Part shown: positions 19,593 to 29,811 of the stretch, one piece after another
Layout: every line of letters starts with the position of its first letter
Numbering within the stretch: the stretch's first letter is position 1
Notes under the pieces: generated by a model
Seen by the model: only the letters and a program-made list of their open reading frames with translations
What the model was told of the DNA's origin: nothing
Databases searched by the model: none
Assembly (NCBI GenBank): GCA_963850765.1
Contig: CAWKMN010000003.1
Location: 1,612,001 to 1,676,000 of the forward strand
Direction of reading: 5' to 3'
DNA: 64,000 nucleotides
Origin: CAWKMN01 sp963850765
GTDB taxonomy: Bacteria; Chloroflexota; Anaerolineae; Aggregatilineales; Aggregatilineaceae
Made by a program: the position numbers and the translations under genes

Positions 19593-21891
19593 CTACTCCT
19601 TCGTGGTCACACCCGGACCGGCTGGCAGGCTGACGGTGAAGGTCGTGCCCTGCCCGCTGATACTCTCGACCTCGATTATCCCACTGTGCCGGATAATCAC
19701 GTCCCGGCAGATGGACAGCCCCAGCCCGGTGCCATAATTTTTGGTCGTAAAAAACGGCTCGAACACGTTTTTCAGGTGATCGGGTGGGATGCCAGGACCA
19801 TTATCCCGCACGCTCACGCGGACGCTGTTGGCCGCTGCGTCATAGACCGAGACTACCTCAATCATACCATGTTCGCTCTGACTCACGGCGTCCCGCGCGT
19901 TGAGCAGCAGATTCAGCCACACATCCTCAAGATGCTGGCGGCTGGCGCTGATCGGGGGCAGGCGCGCCGCGAACCGCGCTTCAAAGCACACCCGGTAGGA
20001 GTCAAGCTGCGCGCGAACCAGGGCGATGGAGCTTTGCAGCAATTCGTTCACGTTGACCGGCTGCATCACGTAGTCATGCACGCGCGTCAGGTCGAGCATG
20101 CGCTGGACGACACGGCCGGCACGTTCGGCGGCGTCGCGGATTGCGTCCACCGATTCGCGGCGCGAATCGCCGGCGGGCAGCGCTTGCGCCAGCAGATGCG
20201 CCTCGGCGATGACCGCCGTCAGCGGATTGTTGATCTGGTGGGCCACCCCGGCCGCGATCTCGCCCGCCGCCGACAGCCGCGCGGAGCGTGCCAGCCGGGT
20301 CTGCGCCTCGCGCAGCTCGAACAGGCTGGTTTCCAGCTGGGTCAGGATCTGCGCGTTTTCCACGGCCAACGCTGCCTGCTGCGCAAAGGCAGCCAGCGCT
20401 TCGATCTGTGGCGCGGAATAGGCCGCGGGCTGGGCACGGGCCGCACATAACAGCCCGATCGGCGTGGCGTGGGTTCTCAGCGGCACACTGGCCCAGGTCC
20501 CGGTGAAGGTTTCAAATCCCGGCAGCGCCAGCGGGTGAGAATCCGGCTGCACGTCCGGGATCAGAACGGGGCGTTTGGATAGCAGACCGTCGGCCAGCAC
20601 GGGCGCTTCCTCGTCGCGAAATACTCTGCCGGCGAGTTGATCGTGCCCGGCGAAACCGCTGGTTTCCGCCACCCGCAGCGTATCATCGTCCTGCACCAGC
20701 ACGATCAGCGCGCGATCATACGGCAGAATCTGTTTCAACTGCTCGATAATCAGCCGCAGGGTGGTTTCGATCTGGATCGATGCGGCCAGTTTTTCCGCAG
20801 TCCGGCGCAGCGTCTCGGCAAACAAACGCTGCTGGCGCTCGGTCGCTTCCGACTGTTCGAGCGCGGCCAGCATATCATTGACGGCGTGTCCAAGCTGCGC
20901 GAGTTCGTCCTTGCCGGCGACGGGCATCCGCAGCGAGAGATCGTGGCCCATCTGGATCTGGTTCACCCCTCGGCTGAGTTTCGCCAGCCGCGAGAGGACC
21001 GTCAGTTCGAGCAGCAGCAGGACCATCACGCTGAAAACCAGCCCCGACCCCAGCAGCGCCAGCACAAAATACCACATACTCGCCCGCCCTTGCTCGTAGA
21101 TGTGGCGGGACTGGCGGACTTCCAGGATCAGGGCCGGGTCGCCATACAGGTCTTTCAGCAGGCTGTAGCCCGTAATCTGGCGAGAATCGTCCGTTCGGGT
21201 TACGAACTCCTGTTGCCGAGAAAGCCGGGTCCGCGCCGCCGCGACCCCGGCCGGGAGTCGGGGTTCCTGATAGAAATAGAGCGAGAGCAAAAGCTGCGTC
21301 TCTTCTGCCAGCCGCCGTATCTCCTCCTCATTCAGGAAACGCCCCAGGACGACGACGCCGGTCATCGAGCCCGTCTGGCGGTCGGTGATGGGAGCCGCGA
21401 CGACCAGCGCCGGGCCGCTCGGCAGCAGGATCAGCCCGCCCGGTGCGCTGGTGGAATCGATGGAAGCCAGCGCGCGCTCCGGTTGCAGGTGCGGCGCGAT
21501 GCCGCTGGCCGTGCTTATGGGCTGGTTCTCGGCCAGATCGAAGCGCTGTTCGTAGACTATCCGGCCGTCTGGCGTGGCGAACAGAACGACATTGAGCCGG
21601 TTGGCGCTGAACGTCGAATTCTTCGAGATACACGGCCGGGTAGTCGGGGTCAGTGCCCTGCACGAACGCGCTGCTCCGGCTGCGCGCGGCCCAGTCCACC
21701 GCGATCGTTTTCAGCGTCGAGATCTCGGTCCTGATAGCCTGGACTCCGCGCTCGGTGTTCTGGTAAATGTCGTCATTTTCCAGCAGGACATAACTTTGAA
21801 GCAGAATATTGCGCGAACTGGCATAGAGCAGAACAAACAATCCCAGCAGGGTGACGCCAATTATGAGCAGGGTTTTCTTGCGTAGAGACAC
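19593..21891 (-). CDS. Membrane sensor histidine kinase (CHASE4-HAMP-GAF-HisKA-HATPase), frameshifted
   Basis: About 765 residues. A first membrane helix (residues 8-28, IIGVTLLGLFVLLYASS) is followed by an extracellular CHASE4-like sensor (LLENDDIYQNTERGVQAI, TIAVDWAARS), a second helix near residue 300, HAMP, a GAF domain, the His box in GVAHQINNPLTAV, and the ATPase domain with N box LNLLLNARDAV, DNGPGIPP and GTGLGLSICRDVI. One extra base near 21615 breaks the sensor region. The gene is followed at once by its response regulator. The ligand sensed is unknown. Confidence 0.9.
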
Positions 21892-21953
21892 CCTCGATCT
21901 CCCAGAAAAATAAAAAATCGTAAAGAATCGGCGGTCAAATCGATTTAATATAT

Positions 21954-21959
21954 TATAAT
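21954..21959 (+). promoter_or_regulatory. -10 element upstream of the SH3-domain gene
   Basis: TATAAT inside an AT-rich stretch (21940-21960) between the divergent histidine kinase and SH3-domain genes, about 100 bases before the ATG. No good -35 box is seen. Confidence 0.4.
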
Positions 21960-22061
21960 GGATTGTAACTGGTCGTATCGCAAGCGTTTGGCATCACCTT
22001 TATCGATGGTGAACTGTATCAGCGTATCACTGATCAGGCAGACTGGTCCGGGGGTAAGATT

Positions 22062-23297
22062 ATGAAACAAGCGGGTCGAATTTTGGGGCTGATAGCACTC
22101 GTCGCGGCGATTGGCTTACCGCTGGGTTCGTCTTCCACGGTAGTCTTCTCAGAGGAAAGCGCCTGTTCCCAGATTGTCCTGGAAGCATTTTCGGCGACCG
22201 ATGAAGTGTGCGATGGGACAGGCCGGAATCAAGCCTGTTATGGGCATATTGAACTCAACGCGGAGGCGCAGACCGGCGTTGAGACTTTCAAATTCAATGA
22301 AGAAGGCGATATTGTAGACGTATTGGATATGCAAAGCCTTCGTCTCAGCCCGATGGATACCGAGCAGGGGATCTTCGGCACGGCACTGATGCGGCTCCAG
22401 GCCAGCCTGGCCAGCACCACCTCGAAGAACATCACTCTCCTGTTGTTTGGCGAAGTCGAGCTTGCCAACAGCGCTGAGCCGGCGGCCGTGCTTGAGATGA
22501 CCGTCAGGACGACTAACTCCATTAATGTGCGGCTGCTGCCATCGACCGGGGCCAATACCGTCGCCGCCGTGAATCCGGGCGACACGCTGACCGCGACCGG
22601 CCGTGTTGAGGATAGTTCGTGGGTGCGGGTACAGCTCGCTGACAATCGAACCGGGTGGGTGTTCGCGTCATTACTAACTACCGAGGGCGATCTCGAAACG
22701 TTGAGTGTGGTAGACACGGACTCAACCTACTATTCCCCCATGCAGGCGTTTTACTTCCACAGCGGGATGGATGACGCGGCCTGCGCCGAAGCCCCGAACA
22801 GCGGCGTGCTCATCCAGACGCCCGAAGGGGTCGGGTCGGTTACGTTCCTGATCAACGAGGTCAATATTCAGCTTGGCTCGACCATCTTCTTTGAAGCCGT
22901 GCCCGGTGGTGAGATGACGATCAGCGCCGTAGAAGGATCGGCGGTCGTCACCGCCGCTGGTGTGACCTACCGGGCGACCGCAGGAACCGAAGTCGCCGTG
23001 CCGATGGACGAGGATATGAAACCTGCCGGACCGCCAAGCAAACCGCGGCCCTACAAAGCGGACAAAGTGCGCTCGCTTCCGCTTGGACTGCTCGAACGCA
23101 GCATCGAAGTCCATGAGCCGCTGACCGAAGACGAGTTGGCCGACTATCTGGCAACGCCCGAGGCAACCGGCCAGGGTGGCGGCTGGCAGACAGCCCCTGG
23201 CCTGGACGGTGAAGTCCCGCCCGGCCAAGGCGGCTTGTACCCGCCCGGCGAGACCAAGAAGGACGACCAGGGACAAAAGCCGCCTAAAGACAAGTAG
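22062..23297 (+). CDS. Secreted protein with SH3b and FecR-like domains
   Basis: A 411-residue exported protein. Residues 1-30 form a signal peptide (IALVAAIGLPLGSS). A bacterial SH3 domain spans about residues 147-215, with VRTTNSINVRLLPSTGA, LTATGRV and GWVFASLL. Residues 265-310 look like a FecR-type fold (IQLGSTIFFEAVPGGEM, VEGSAVVTAAG). The C-terminus is proline/glycine-rich and charged, ending PPKDK. It probably binds cell wall or other surface polymer. A perfect intrinsic terminator follows, so its transcription is mostly separate from the kinase gene behind it, yet similar SH3 proteins often accompany such kinases. Confidence 0.75.
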   Translation: MKQAGRILGLIALVAAIGLPLGSSSTVVFSEESACSQIVLEAFSATDEVCDGTGRNQACYGHIELNAEAQTGVETFKFNEEGDIVDVLDMQSLRLSPMDTEQGIFGTALMRLQASLASTTSKNITLLLFGEVELANSAEPAAVLEMTVRTTNSINVRLLPSTGANTVAAVNPGDTLTATGRVEDSSWVRVQLADNRTGWVFASLLTTEGDLETLSVVDTDSTYYSPMQAFYFHSGMDDAACAEAPNSGVLIQTPEGVGSVTFLINEVNIQLGSTIFFEAVPGGEMTISAVEGSAVVTAAGVTYRATAGTEVAVPMDEDMKPAGPPSKPRPYKADKVRSLPLGLLERSIEVHEPLTEDELADYLATPEATGQGGGWQTAPGLDGEVPPGQGGLYPPGETKKDDQGQKPPKDK

Positions 23298-23328
23298 CGT
23301 TGCGGCAGCGCTCAGAAAAGACTACAGT

Positions 23329-23366
23329 AGATGCACCCATCAAAGCAGGGTGCATCTCTTTTTTTT
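23329..23366 (+). terminator. Intrinsic terminator ahead of the kinase gene
   Basis: AGATGCACCC (23329-23338) and GGGTGCATCT (23348-23357) make a perfect ten-base stem with a nine-base loop, followed by C and eight Ts (23359-23366). The T tract ends four bases before the GAGGG ribosome site of the kinase gene, so read-through must pass it and it may set the level of kinase expression. Confidence 0.92.
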
Positions 23367-23375
23367 GAGGGCTGT

Positions 23376-26300
23376 ATGGACGATTTAAGCGGTCAGATTA
23401 TCAAAGGTTACGAACTGCACGAGATGATCGGCCTGGGTGGTTTTGCCGCCATCTACCGCGCCTACCAGTTTGTGGTCGAGCGCGAAGTCGCCATCAAGGT
23501 CGTTCTCCCTAAACACGCCAACGCCCCCGACTTTATCCGCCGGTTTGAAAGCGAAGCCCAGTTGATCGCCCGGCTCGAACATATCCACATCGTGCCGCTC
23601 TACGACTACTGGCGCGAGCCGAACAACGCCTATCTCGTCATGCGCTGGCTGCGCGGTGGGAGTCTGTTCGACCGGCTGCAGCAGGAACGTGTGTGGCCGC
23701 TGCCCGATATTGTCCGGCTGCTCGATCAAATCGCGGCGGCGCTGACCGTCGCGCACCGCCACGGCGTGATTCACCAGGATCTCACGCCGGGCAATATCCT
23801 GTTTGACGAGGATCACAACGCCTACCTGACCGATTTTGGCATCGCCAAGCGGCTGTCTCAGGAGATCCTTGATCCGGGCAAGCGACCCCTGTATGGCACG
23901 CCCACCTATATGTCGCCCGAACAGATCATGCGTCAGGAAGTCACGACCCAGACCGATATTTACAGCCTGGGAATTATCCTGTACCAGCTTCTGACGGGTA
24001 CGCTGCCCTTTGATGCCCCCAGAGTAACCGAAATTCTCCAGATGCAGGTTCAGGAGCCGCTGCCCCCCCTGCAAACGGTTCGCCCCGATCTCCCCTACAC
24101 GCTGAACGTCGTCCTGCTGCAAGCCACGTCGAAGAACCCGGCCATGCGCTATGCGGATGCGCAAAGTCTGGCGAATGCCTTTCGGTTGGCCGTTCAGCGT
24201 GCCGAGACCCTGCCCCCGATCCCCGAGGACCGCGCGGCCGGCCTGGGCGGTTCGCGGAGCCCGATTACAGCCTATCTGACCGAATCACTACCCGAAACGA
24301 CCGGGGATGAAACCACGGACGTGCGTACCCTGGACTTTGACAGCCTGCTCGAACCGCAGAATCCATATAAGGGTCTGCGCGCCTTCGAGGAAGCCGACGC
24401 CGTCCACTTTTTTGGGCGCGAGGCCCTGGTCAGGCGGCTGCTGGTGGAACTGTCCAGGCCGGGCGGGCGCTTCCTGACCGTGATCGGCCCAAGCGGCAGC
24501 GGCAAATCCAGCGTGGTCAAGGCGGGGCTGATCCCGGCCTTGCGGCGCGGGACACAGGTCGATTCGGAAGAATGGTTTATCACGCGGATGGTCCCCGGCG
24601 CGCACCCGCTGCAAGAACTGGAAACCGCGCTGGGTACGATTGCCGTAGGCGAGTATGAGGCGGTTAAGGACCTGCTGCGCCAGAGCGAAAAGGGTCTGAT
24701 CCAGCTTGTGCCGCAAATTCTGCCGGACGAAAATGCCGAAGTGGTGCTGGTCATCGATCAGTTCGAAGAGGTTTTCACGCTGACCGAAGATGAGGCCGAG
24801 CGTAAGCACTTTTTGAACAGTCTCGTGGCCGCGGTGCAGGCCCCAACCGGCAGGCTGCGGGTGATTGTCACGCTGCGCGCCGACTTCTATGATCGGCCCC
24901 TGCTGTATCAGGGCTTTGGCGAACTGGTCCAGGCGCATACCTTCGTGGTGCTGCCGCTGACGTCCGAAGAACTGATCGAGGTCATTGTAGGCCCGGCCGA
25001 GCGCGCCGGCCTGAGCCTGGAAACCGGGCTGGCAGCGGCCGTTGTCGCTGACGTGACTGAACAGCCGGGCGCGCTGCCTCTGCTGCAATATGCCCTCACC
25101 GAGTTATTCGAGCGCCGCGAGGATCACCAGCTTACGCTGGAGGCTTACCGCGGCAGCGGCGGGGTGCGGGGTGCGCTGGCCCGGCGTGCCGAGGAACTCT
25201 TCGAAAGCATGGAGCCTGCCCACCAGGAGGCTGCCCGCCAGCTATTCCTGCGGCTGGTCAATATTGGGGAGGGGGCAGAAGACACTCGGCGGCGGGCACG
25301 CTGGGCCGAGTTTATGCCCGATCAGCCCGATCATAAACAGATCATGCAGGCGGTGCTGGATGCCTTTGGCAAGTATCGCCTGATCACCTTCGACCATCAC
25401 CCGCAGACGCGCGAGCCTACCGTCGAAGTGGCGCACGAAGCCCTGATCCGCGAGTGGACACGCCTGCGCCAATGGTTGGATGAGAACCGCGACGATCTGC
25501 GCACGCAGCGCCAGTTGGCTACGGCAACCGCGGAGTGGCTCAAGTCCAACCGCGACGGCAGCTTCCTGGCGACCGGCACGCGTCTGGCGCAGTTCGAAGC
25601 GCTGGCCGCTAACGCCCGCCTGGCGCTGTCCAGCGACGAAATGGCTTATCTGCGGGCCGGGATAGCACAGCGCACGCGCGCGGCGCGCCGGGTGCAGGCG
25701 GTGATCACCGTGCTGGTGGTGTTCTCGGTCGTGGCGCTGACGCTGGCCGCGTTTGCCTTTGATCGCCAGCGGCGTGCTGAACAGGCCCAGGCGACCAGCG
25801 TCGCCGAGCGCGACCGTGCCGACATCGCCGCCCGGACGTCTCGCTCGCGCGAACTCGCTGTGACCGCACTGCGCAATGTCGATCAGGTGGATCAGGCGCT
25901 CCTGCTTAGCCTGGAAGCGCTGAAAGCCGCCGATACCTTTGAGGCGCGCAACAGTCTGCTGACGGCGCTGCAAGACGATCCCTATCTCAAGGCGTTTCTG
26001 CATGTCCCGCACGACGGCGTGCGATCCGTCGCCGTTAGCCCGGATGGACGGCTCATTGCGGCGGGTAATCGGGACGGGACCGATTATGTTGTGGGACGCC
26101 TCATCCCGGCGCGCTTTGGGCGAGCCGCTGGCCGGCCATACCGACCGGATCAACAGTGTGGCCTTCAGTCCCGATGGGCGCATCCTGGCGTCTGGCAGTT
26201 CGGATGGAACCAGTCATCCTGTGGAACGTCGATACCCATGCCATGATCGGCGAGCCGCTGGCTGGTCACGAAGGCGCGGTGTGGGTCGGTCGCCTTCAGT

Positions 26301-27909
26301 CCGGATGGAACCACCCTGGTGTCGGCCAGTTCCGATACCACGCTGATACGGTGGGATGTGGAGAACTCACGCCATGATCGGGGAACGGCTGGTCGGTCAC
26401 GCGGACGAAGTGTATACCGTGGCCTTCAGCCCGGACGGCCAGCAGATAGCCTCTGCCGGGGCCGAGGGTGCGATCATCCTGTGGGACGTCGAATCTGGCG
26501 AGCCGGTGGGTGAGCCATGGCAGGCCCACCAGGATTTTATCTTCAGCGTGGCTTTCAGCCCCGATGGAGCAGATGCTGGCCTCCGGCAGCGCGGATGGCA
26601 CGATTGGACGGTGGGACGTGGAAACCCACGAACTGCTTGGCCCGCCGCTGACCGGCCAGGGAGGATGGGTGAGGAATGTCGCGTTCAGCCCGGATGGGAC
26701 GCGCATTGTGTCGGCCAACGGCGGCGACTGGACCGTGAGCATCTGGGACGCGGTGACGGGCGAGATGACGTCGGCGCTGTTCGGCCACACGGACGAAGTC
26801 TGGTCGGCCGTTTTCGCGCCGGACGGCGAGACGATCATCTCCGGCAGTGCCGATGGCCGCGTCGCGCTCTGGGATCCGGCCTATCCGTATCCGCTCGTGC
26901 GCCGGCTCACCGGGCACACGAACGAAGTAACCAGCGTGGCCTTCAGCCCCGATGGACAGTTGATCGCGTCGTCGAGCGGAGCCACAACGGGCGGCGGCGA
27001 GGATCTCAGCGTCCGGCTGTGGGATGCAGAATCCGGCGAGCCCGTCGGGTGAGCCCATGGTCGGCCATAGTCGCATCGGTGACGGGCATCGCATTCAGTC
27101 CCGACGGCCATATGCTGGTATCCGCCAGTGCCGACCGGACGCTGCGCCTGTGGGATGTCGCGTCCGGCCAGCCGATCGGACAGCCGTTTACCGGCCACCT
27201 TGCCCCGATTGAAGCAGTCGCCTTCAGCCCGGATGGACAGCTCATCGCGTCGGGCAGCCAGGATGGTACGGTGATCCTGTGGGACGTGACCACCGGCCAG
27301 CCCGCCGCCGATCCGCTGGTAGGGCATGAAGACTGGGTGCGGAGCGTGGCGTTCAGCCCGGACGGTCATTATCTGGCGTCGGGCAGTCTGGATGGCATCA
27401 TCATCATCTGGGATGTGGCCGCGCGCCGTCCGCTGGGGGAACCGCTGGCCGCTCACATCAGCGGGGTGATGGCGCTGGCCTTCAGCCCGGATGGGCGTAT
27501 TCTGGCATCGGGCAGCCGCGATAACACCGTCATCTTGTGGGATACGACCACCTGGCAGCCGCTCCGCCCGCCGCTGGCCGGACACACCGACTATGTGACC
27601 GGCGTCGCCTTCAGCCCGGATGGCAAACTGCTGGCGTCGAGCAGTTTTGACAATACCGTGATCCTGTGGGACGTGGTAACGGGGCGTCCGCTTGGCCTGC
27701 CGCTCAGCGGTCATGCAAAAGAGGTGACAGCGGTCGCGTTTGGCCCCTCGATCCTGGCATCGGCCAGTTGGGATTACACCATCGGCTTATGGGATGTGTC
27801 GCCTGAATCGTGGCGGGCGCGCGCCTGCACCGTCGCCAACCGCGACCTGACAGCGGACGAGTGGGAGCAGTATTTCGCTGGCACTCCCTATACGGAGACG
27901 TGTCCCTGA
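23376..27909 (+). CDS. Ser/Thr protein kinase - STAND NTPase - membrane helix - WD40 protein, frameshifted
   Basis: About 1508 residues once seven single extra bases in the WD40 part (26080-27080) are discounted. Kinase domain (1-290): GLGGFAAIYRA glycine loop, VAIKVV Lys, HQDLTPGNIL catalytic loop with Gln in place of Arg of HRD, DFGIAKRL, and TPTYMSPEQ. Residues 320-760 are a STAND-type P-loop NTPase with GPSGSGKSSVVKAG and VVLVIDQFEEVF. A membrane helix (VITVLVVFSVVALTLAAFAF) and coiled coil follow, then roughly 14 WD40 repeats (AFSPDGR.LASGS.D.TVILWD). The GAGGG before ATG 23376 decides the start; an upstream ATG at 23331 lies in the terminator stem. The WD repeats are probably outside the membrane or form a large scaffold. 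Confidence 0.9.
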
Positions 27910-27910
27910 T

Positions 27911-29476
27911 ATGAGCCCCGACGTTGTGCTGGCGATCGATAATGGCACGCAGAGCACCCGCGCCCTGCTGTTTGACCTGCAGGGCAACCTGCTGGCCCGC
28001 TCGCGCGTGCCAATCGAGCCCTATTTCTCCGAGCGGCCGAACTGGGCCGAACAGCACGCTGAGTATTTCTGGCAGTCGATCTGCCAGGCGTGCCAGCGGC
28101 TCTGGGAAGAAACCGACATCCCCAAGGCGGCGATCAAAGGCGTGGCGCTCACCACGCAGCGCGGAACCGTCGTCAATCTGGATCGTGACGGGCGGCCGCT
28201 GCGCCCCGCGATCATCTGGCTGGATCAGCGCCGGACTGAGGGCCTGGACCCCGTTGGCGGGTGGTGGGGGCTGGCGTTCAGGCTGGCCGGTGTCAGCGAG
28301 ACGGTGAGTTATCTCCAGGCCGAAGCCGAGGCCAACTGGATCTATACCCACCAGCGCGATATCTGGGAGCGCACGCACAAATACCTGCTGCTCTCCGGCT
28401 ACCTGCTCTACCGGCTCACCGGGCGTCTGGCCGATTCGGCTGGCTCGCAGGTCGGTTATATCCCGTTCGATTACAAGCGGCACCGCTGGTCGTCGCGCCG
28501 CGACTGGAAATGGCAGGCGCTCGCCGTCCGGCCGGAACATCTGCCCGAACTCGTACCGCCAACCGCGCAAATCGGTGAGATCACGCCCGAAGCCGCGCAG
28601 GCCACCGGGCTCCCGGCCGGGCTGCCGGTGATCGCCGCCGCCGCCGATAAAGCCTGCGAGGTCATCGGGGCCGGCTGCCTGGAACCGCATATCGGCTGTC
28701 TGAGCTACGGCACGACGGCTACGATCAACACCACGCACCGCCGCTATATCGAGGTGATTCCTATCATCCCGCCCTATCCCGCGGCTGTGCCCGGCGCGTA
28801 CAGCCTTGAGGTGCAGATCTATCGCGGCTACTGGATGGTCAACTGGTTCAAGCAGGAATTCGGCCTGCGTGAAATTTATCTGGCTGAGGAGCGCGGCATC
28901 GAGCCCGAAGCGCTGCTCGACGAACTGGTCGGCCAGGTGCCGCCCGGCTCGATGGGTCTGGTTCTGCAGCCGTACTGGTCGCCAGGGATTCGCGTGCCGG
29001 GGCCGGAAGCGCGCGGCGCGATCATCGGCTTCAGTGATGTGCATACACGCGCGCACATCTACCGCGCTATCCTCGAAGGGTTGGCTTATGCGCTGCGGGA
29101 GGGCAAAGAACGGACCGAGCGGCGCAGCGGCGTGGCGATCACCGAGCTGCGCGTATCCGGCGGCGGCTCGCAGAGTGACGCCGCCATGCAGCTTACCGCG
29201 GATATTTTTGGTCTGCCGACGGCCCGCCCGCACACCTATGAGACATCCGGTCTGGGCGCGGCAATCGATGCGGCGGTCGGATTGGGGCTGCATCCCAATT
29301 TTGACACGGCGATCCGCGAGATGACGCACATGGGCCGCGTATTCGAGCCGGTCCCGGCAACGCACGCTATCTACAACGACCTGTATCGTCAGGTCTACCG
29401 GCGGATGTATCGCCGGCTCCAGCCGCTCTATGAAACGCTCCGCACGGTCACGCCCCACCCGGTCACCGGGTCATAA
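27911..29476 (+). CDS. FGGY-family carbohydrate kinase
   Basis: ATP-dependent sugar or polyol phosphorylation. The N-terminal actin-fold motif is VVLAIDNGTQSTRALLFD, followed by TTQRGTVVNLD and IIWLDQRR; the C-terminal domain has LSYGTTATINT, RAILEGLAYALREG and RVSGGGSQSDAAMQLTADI. It has 521 residues and an intact frame. It starts two bases behind the WD40 gene, so the two are co-transcribed. Substrate specificity cannot be read from the sequence; xylulokinase, glycerol kinase and less defined YgcE-like members share these motifs. Confidence 0.85.
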   Translation: MSPDVVLAIDNGTQSTRALLFDLQGNLLARSRVPIEPYFSERPNWAEQHAEYFWQSICQACQRLWEETDIPKAAIKGVALTTQRGTVVNLDRDGRPLRPAIIWLDQRRTEGLDPVGGWWGLAFRLAGVSETVSYLQAEAEANWIYTHQRDIWERTHKYLLLSGYLLYRLTGRLADSAGSQVGYIPFDYKRHRWSSRRDWKWQALAVRPEHLPELVPPTAQIGEITPEAAQATGLPAGLPVIAAAADKACEVIGAGCLEPHIGCLSYGTTATINTTHRRYIEVIPIIPPYPAAVPGAYSLEVQIYRGYWMVNWFKQEFGLREIYLAEERGIEPEALLDELVGQVPPGSMGLVLQPYWSPGIRVPGPEARGAIIGFSDVHTRAHIYRAILEGLAYALREGKERTERRSGVAITELRVSGGGSQSDAAMQLTADIFGLPTARPHTYETSGLGAAIDAAVGLGLHPNFDTAIREMTHMGRVFEPVPATHAIYNDLYRQVYRRMYRRLQPLYETLRTVTPHPVTGS

Positions 29477-29523
29477 ATGGCTGATCCGTGCCTGAAATCG
29501 GTAAACGAAAGCCGCACCGGGTT

Positions 29524-29665
29524 TTGTGCAATTTGACTAAGCTCAGGCATCTGGCGCACACTTCATTATTCGGTAGTATATTTCAGATCATGCACTGGGG
29601 ACTTATTCCCTGAGTGTAACCTCACAAGTTTGACAAACGTTGAGAGATACTGTTAAATTGCACAA
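29524..29665 (+). promoter_or_regulatory. Promoter and 11-bp inverted repeat ahead of the liv operon
   Basis: TTGACA (29630-29635), a 17-base spacer and TTAAAT (29653-29658) form a good sigma70-type promoter about 145 bases before livK. TTGTGCAATTT at 29524-29534 recurs as its exact reverse complement AAATTGCACAA at 29655-29665, on top of the -10 box. The two sites are about 130 bases apart centre to centre, like paired operators. The 335-base gap between the sugar kinase and livK holds nothing else apart from a strong Shine-Dalgarno-like AAGGAGGTGA at 29724-29733. Confidence 0.6.
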
Positions 29666-29811
29666 TATCGCTGATTTTAATGGCTTGTACCCTATGCCAC
29701 CCGCTGAACGCCGCACTGCTAATAAGGAGGTGACGCTGTCCGCTATCAGCCGCACGACAAGACCGATTTCGTTCCATCCCGAAGAGACTGTTTAAGCAGA
29801 GGAGAGATCAA

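Noticed and set aside
27704..29458. Minus-strand open frame of 584 codons
   Set aside because: Exactly antisense to the FGGY kinase, whose motifs are complete; long antisense frames are common in this GC-rich DNA.
29724..29733. Remnant of a 16S rRNA 3' end (TAAGGAGGTGA)
   Set aside because: The match is limited to about 11 bases with no further rRNA sequence on either side.
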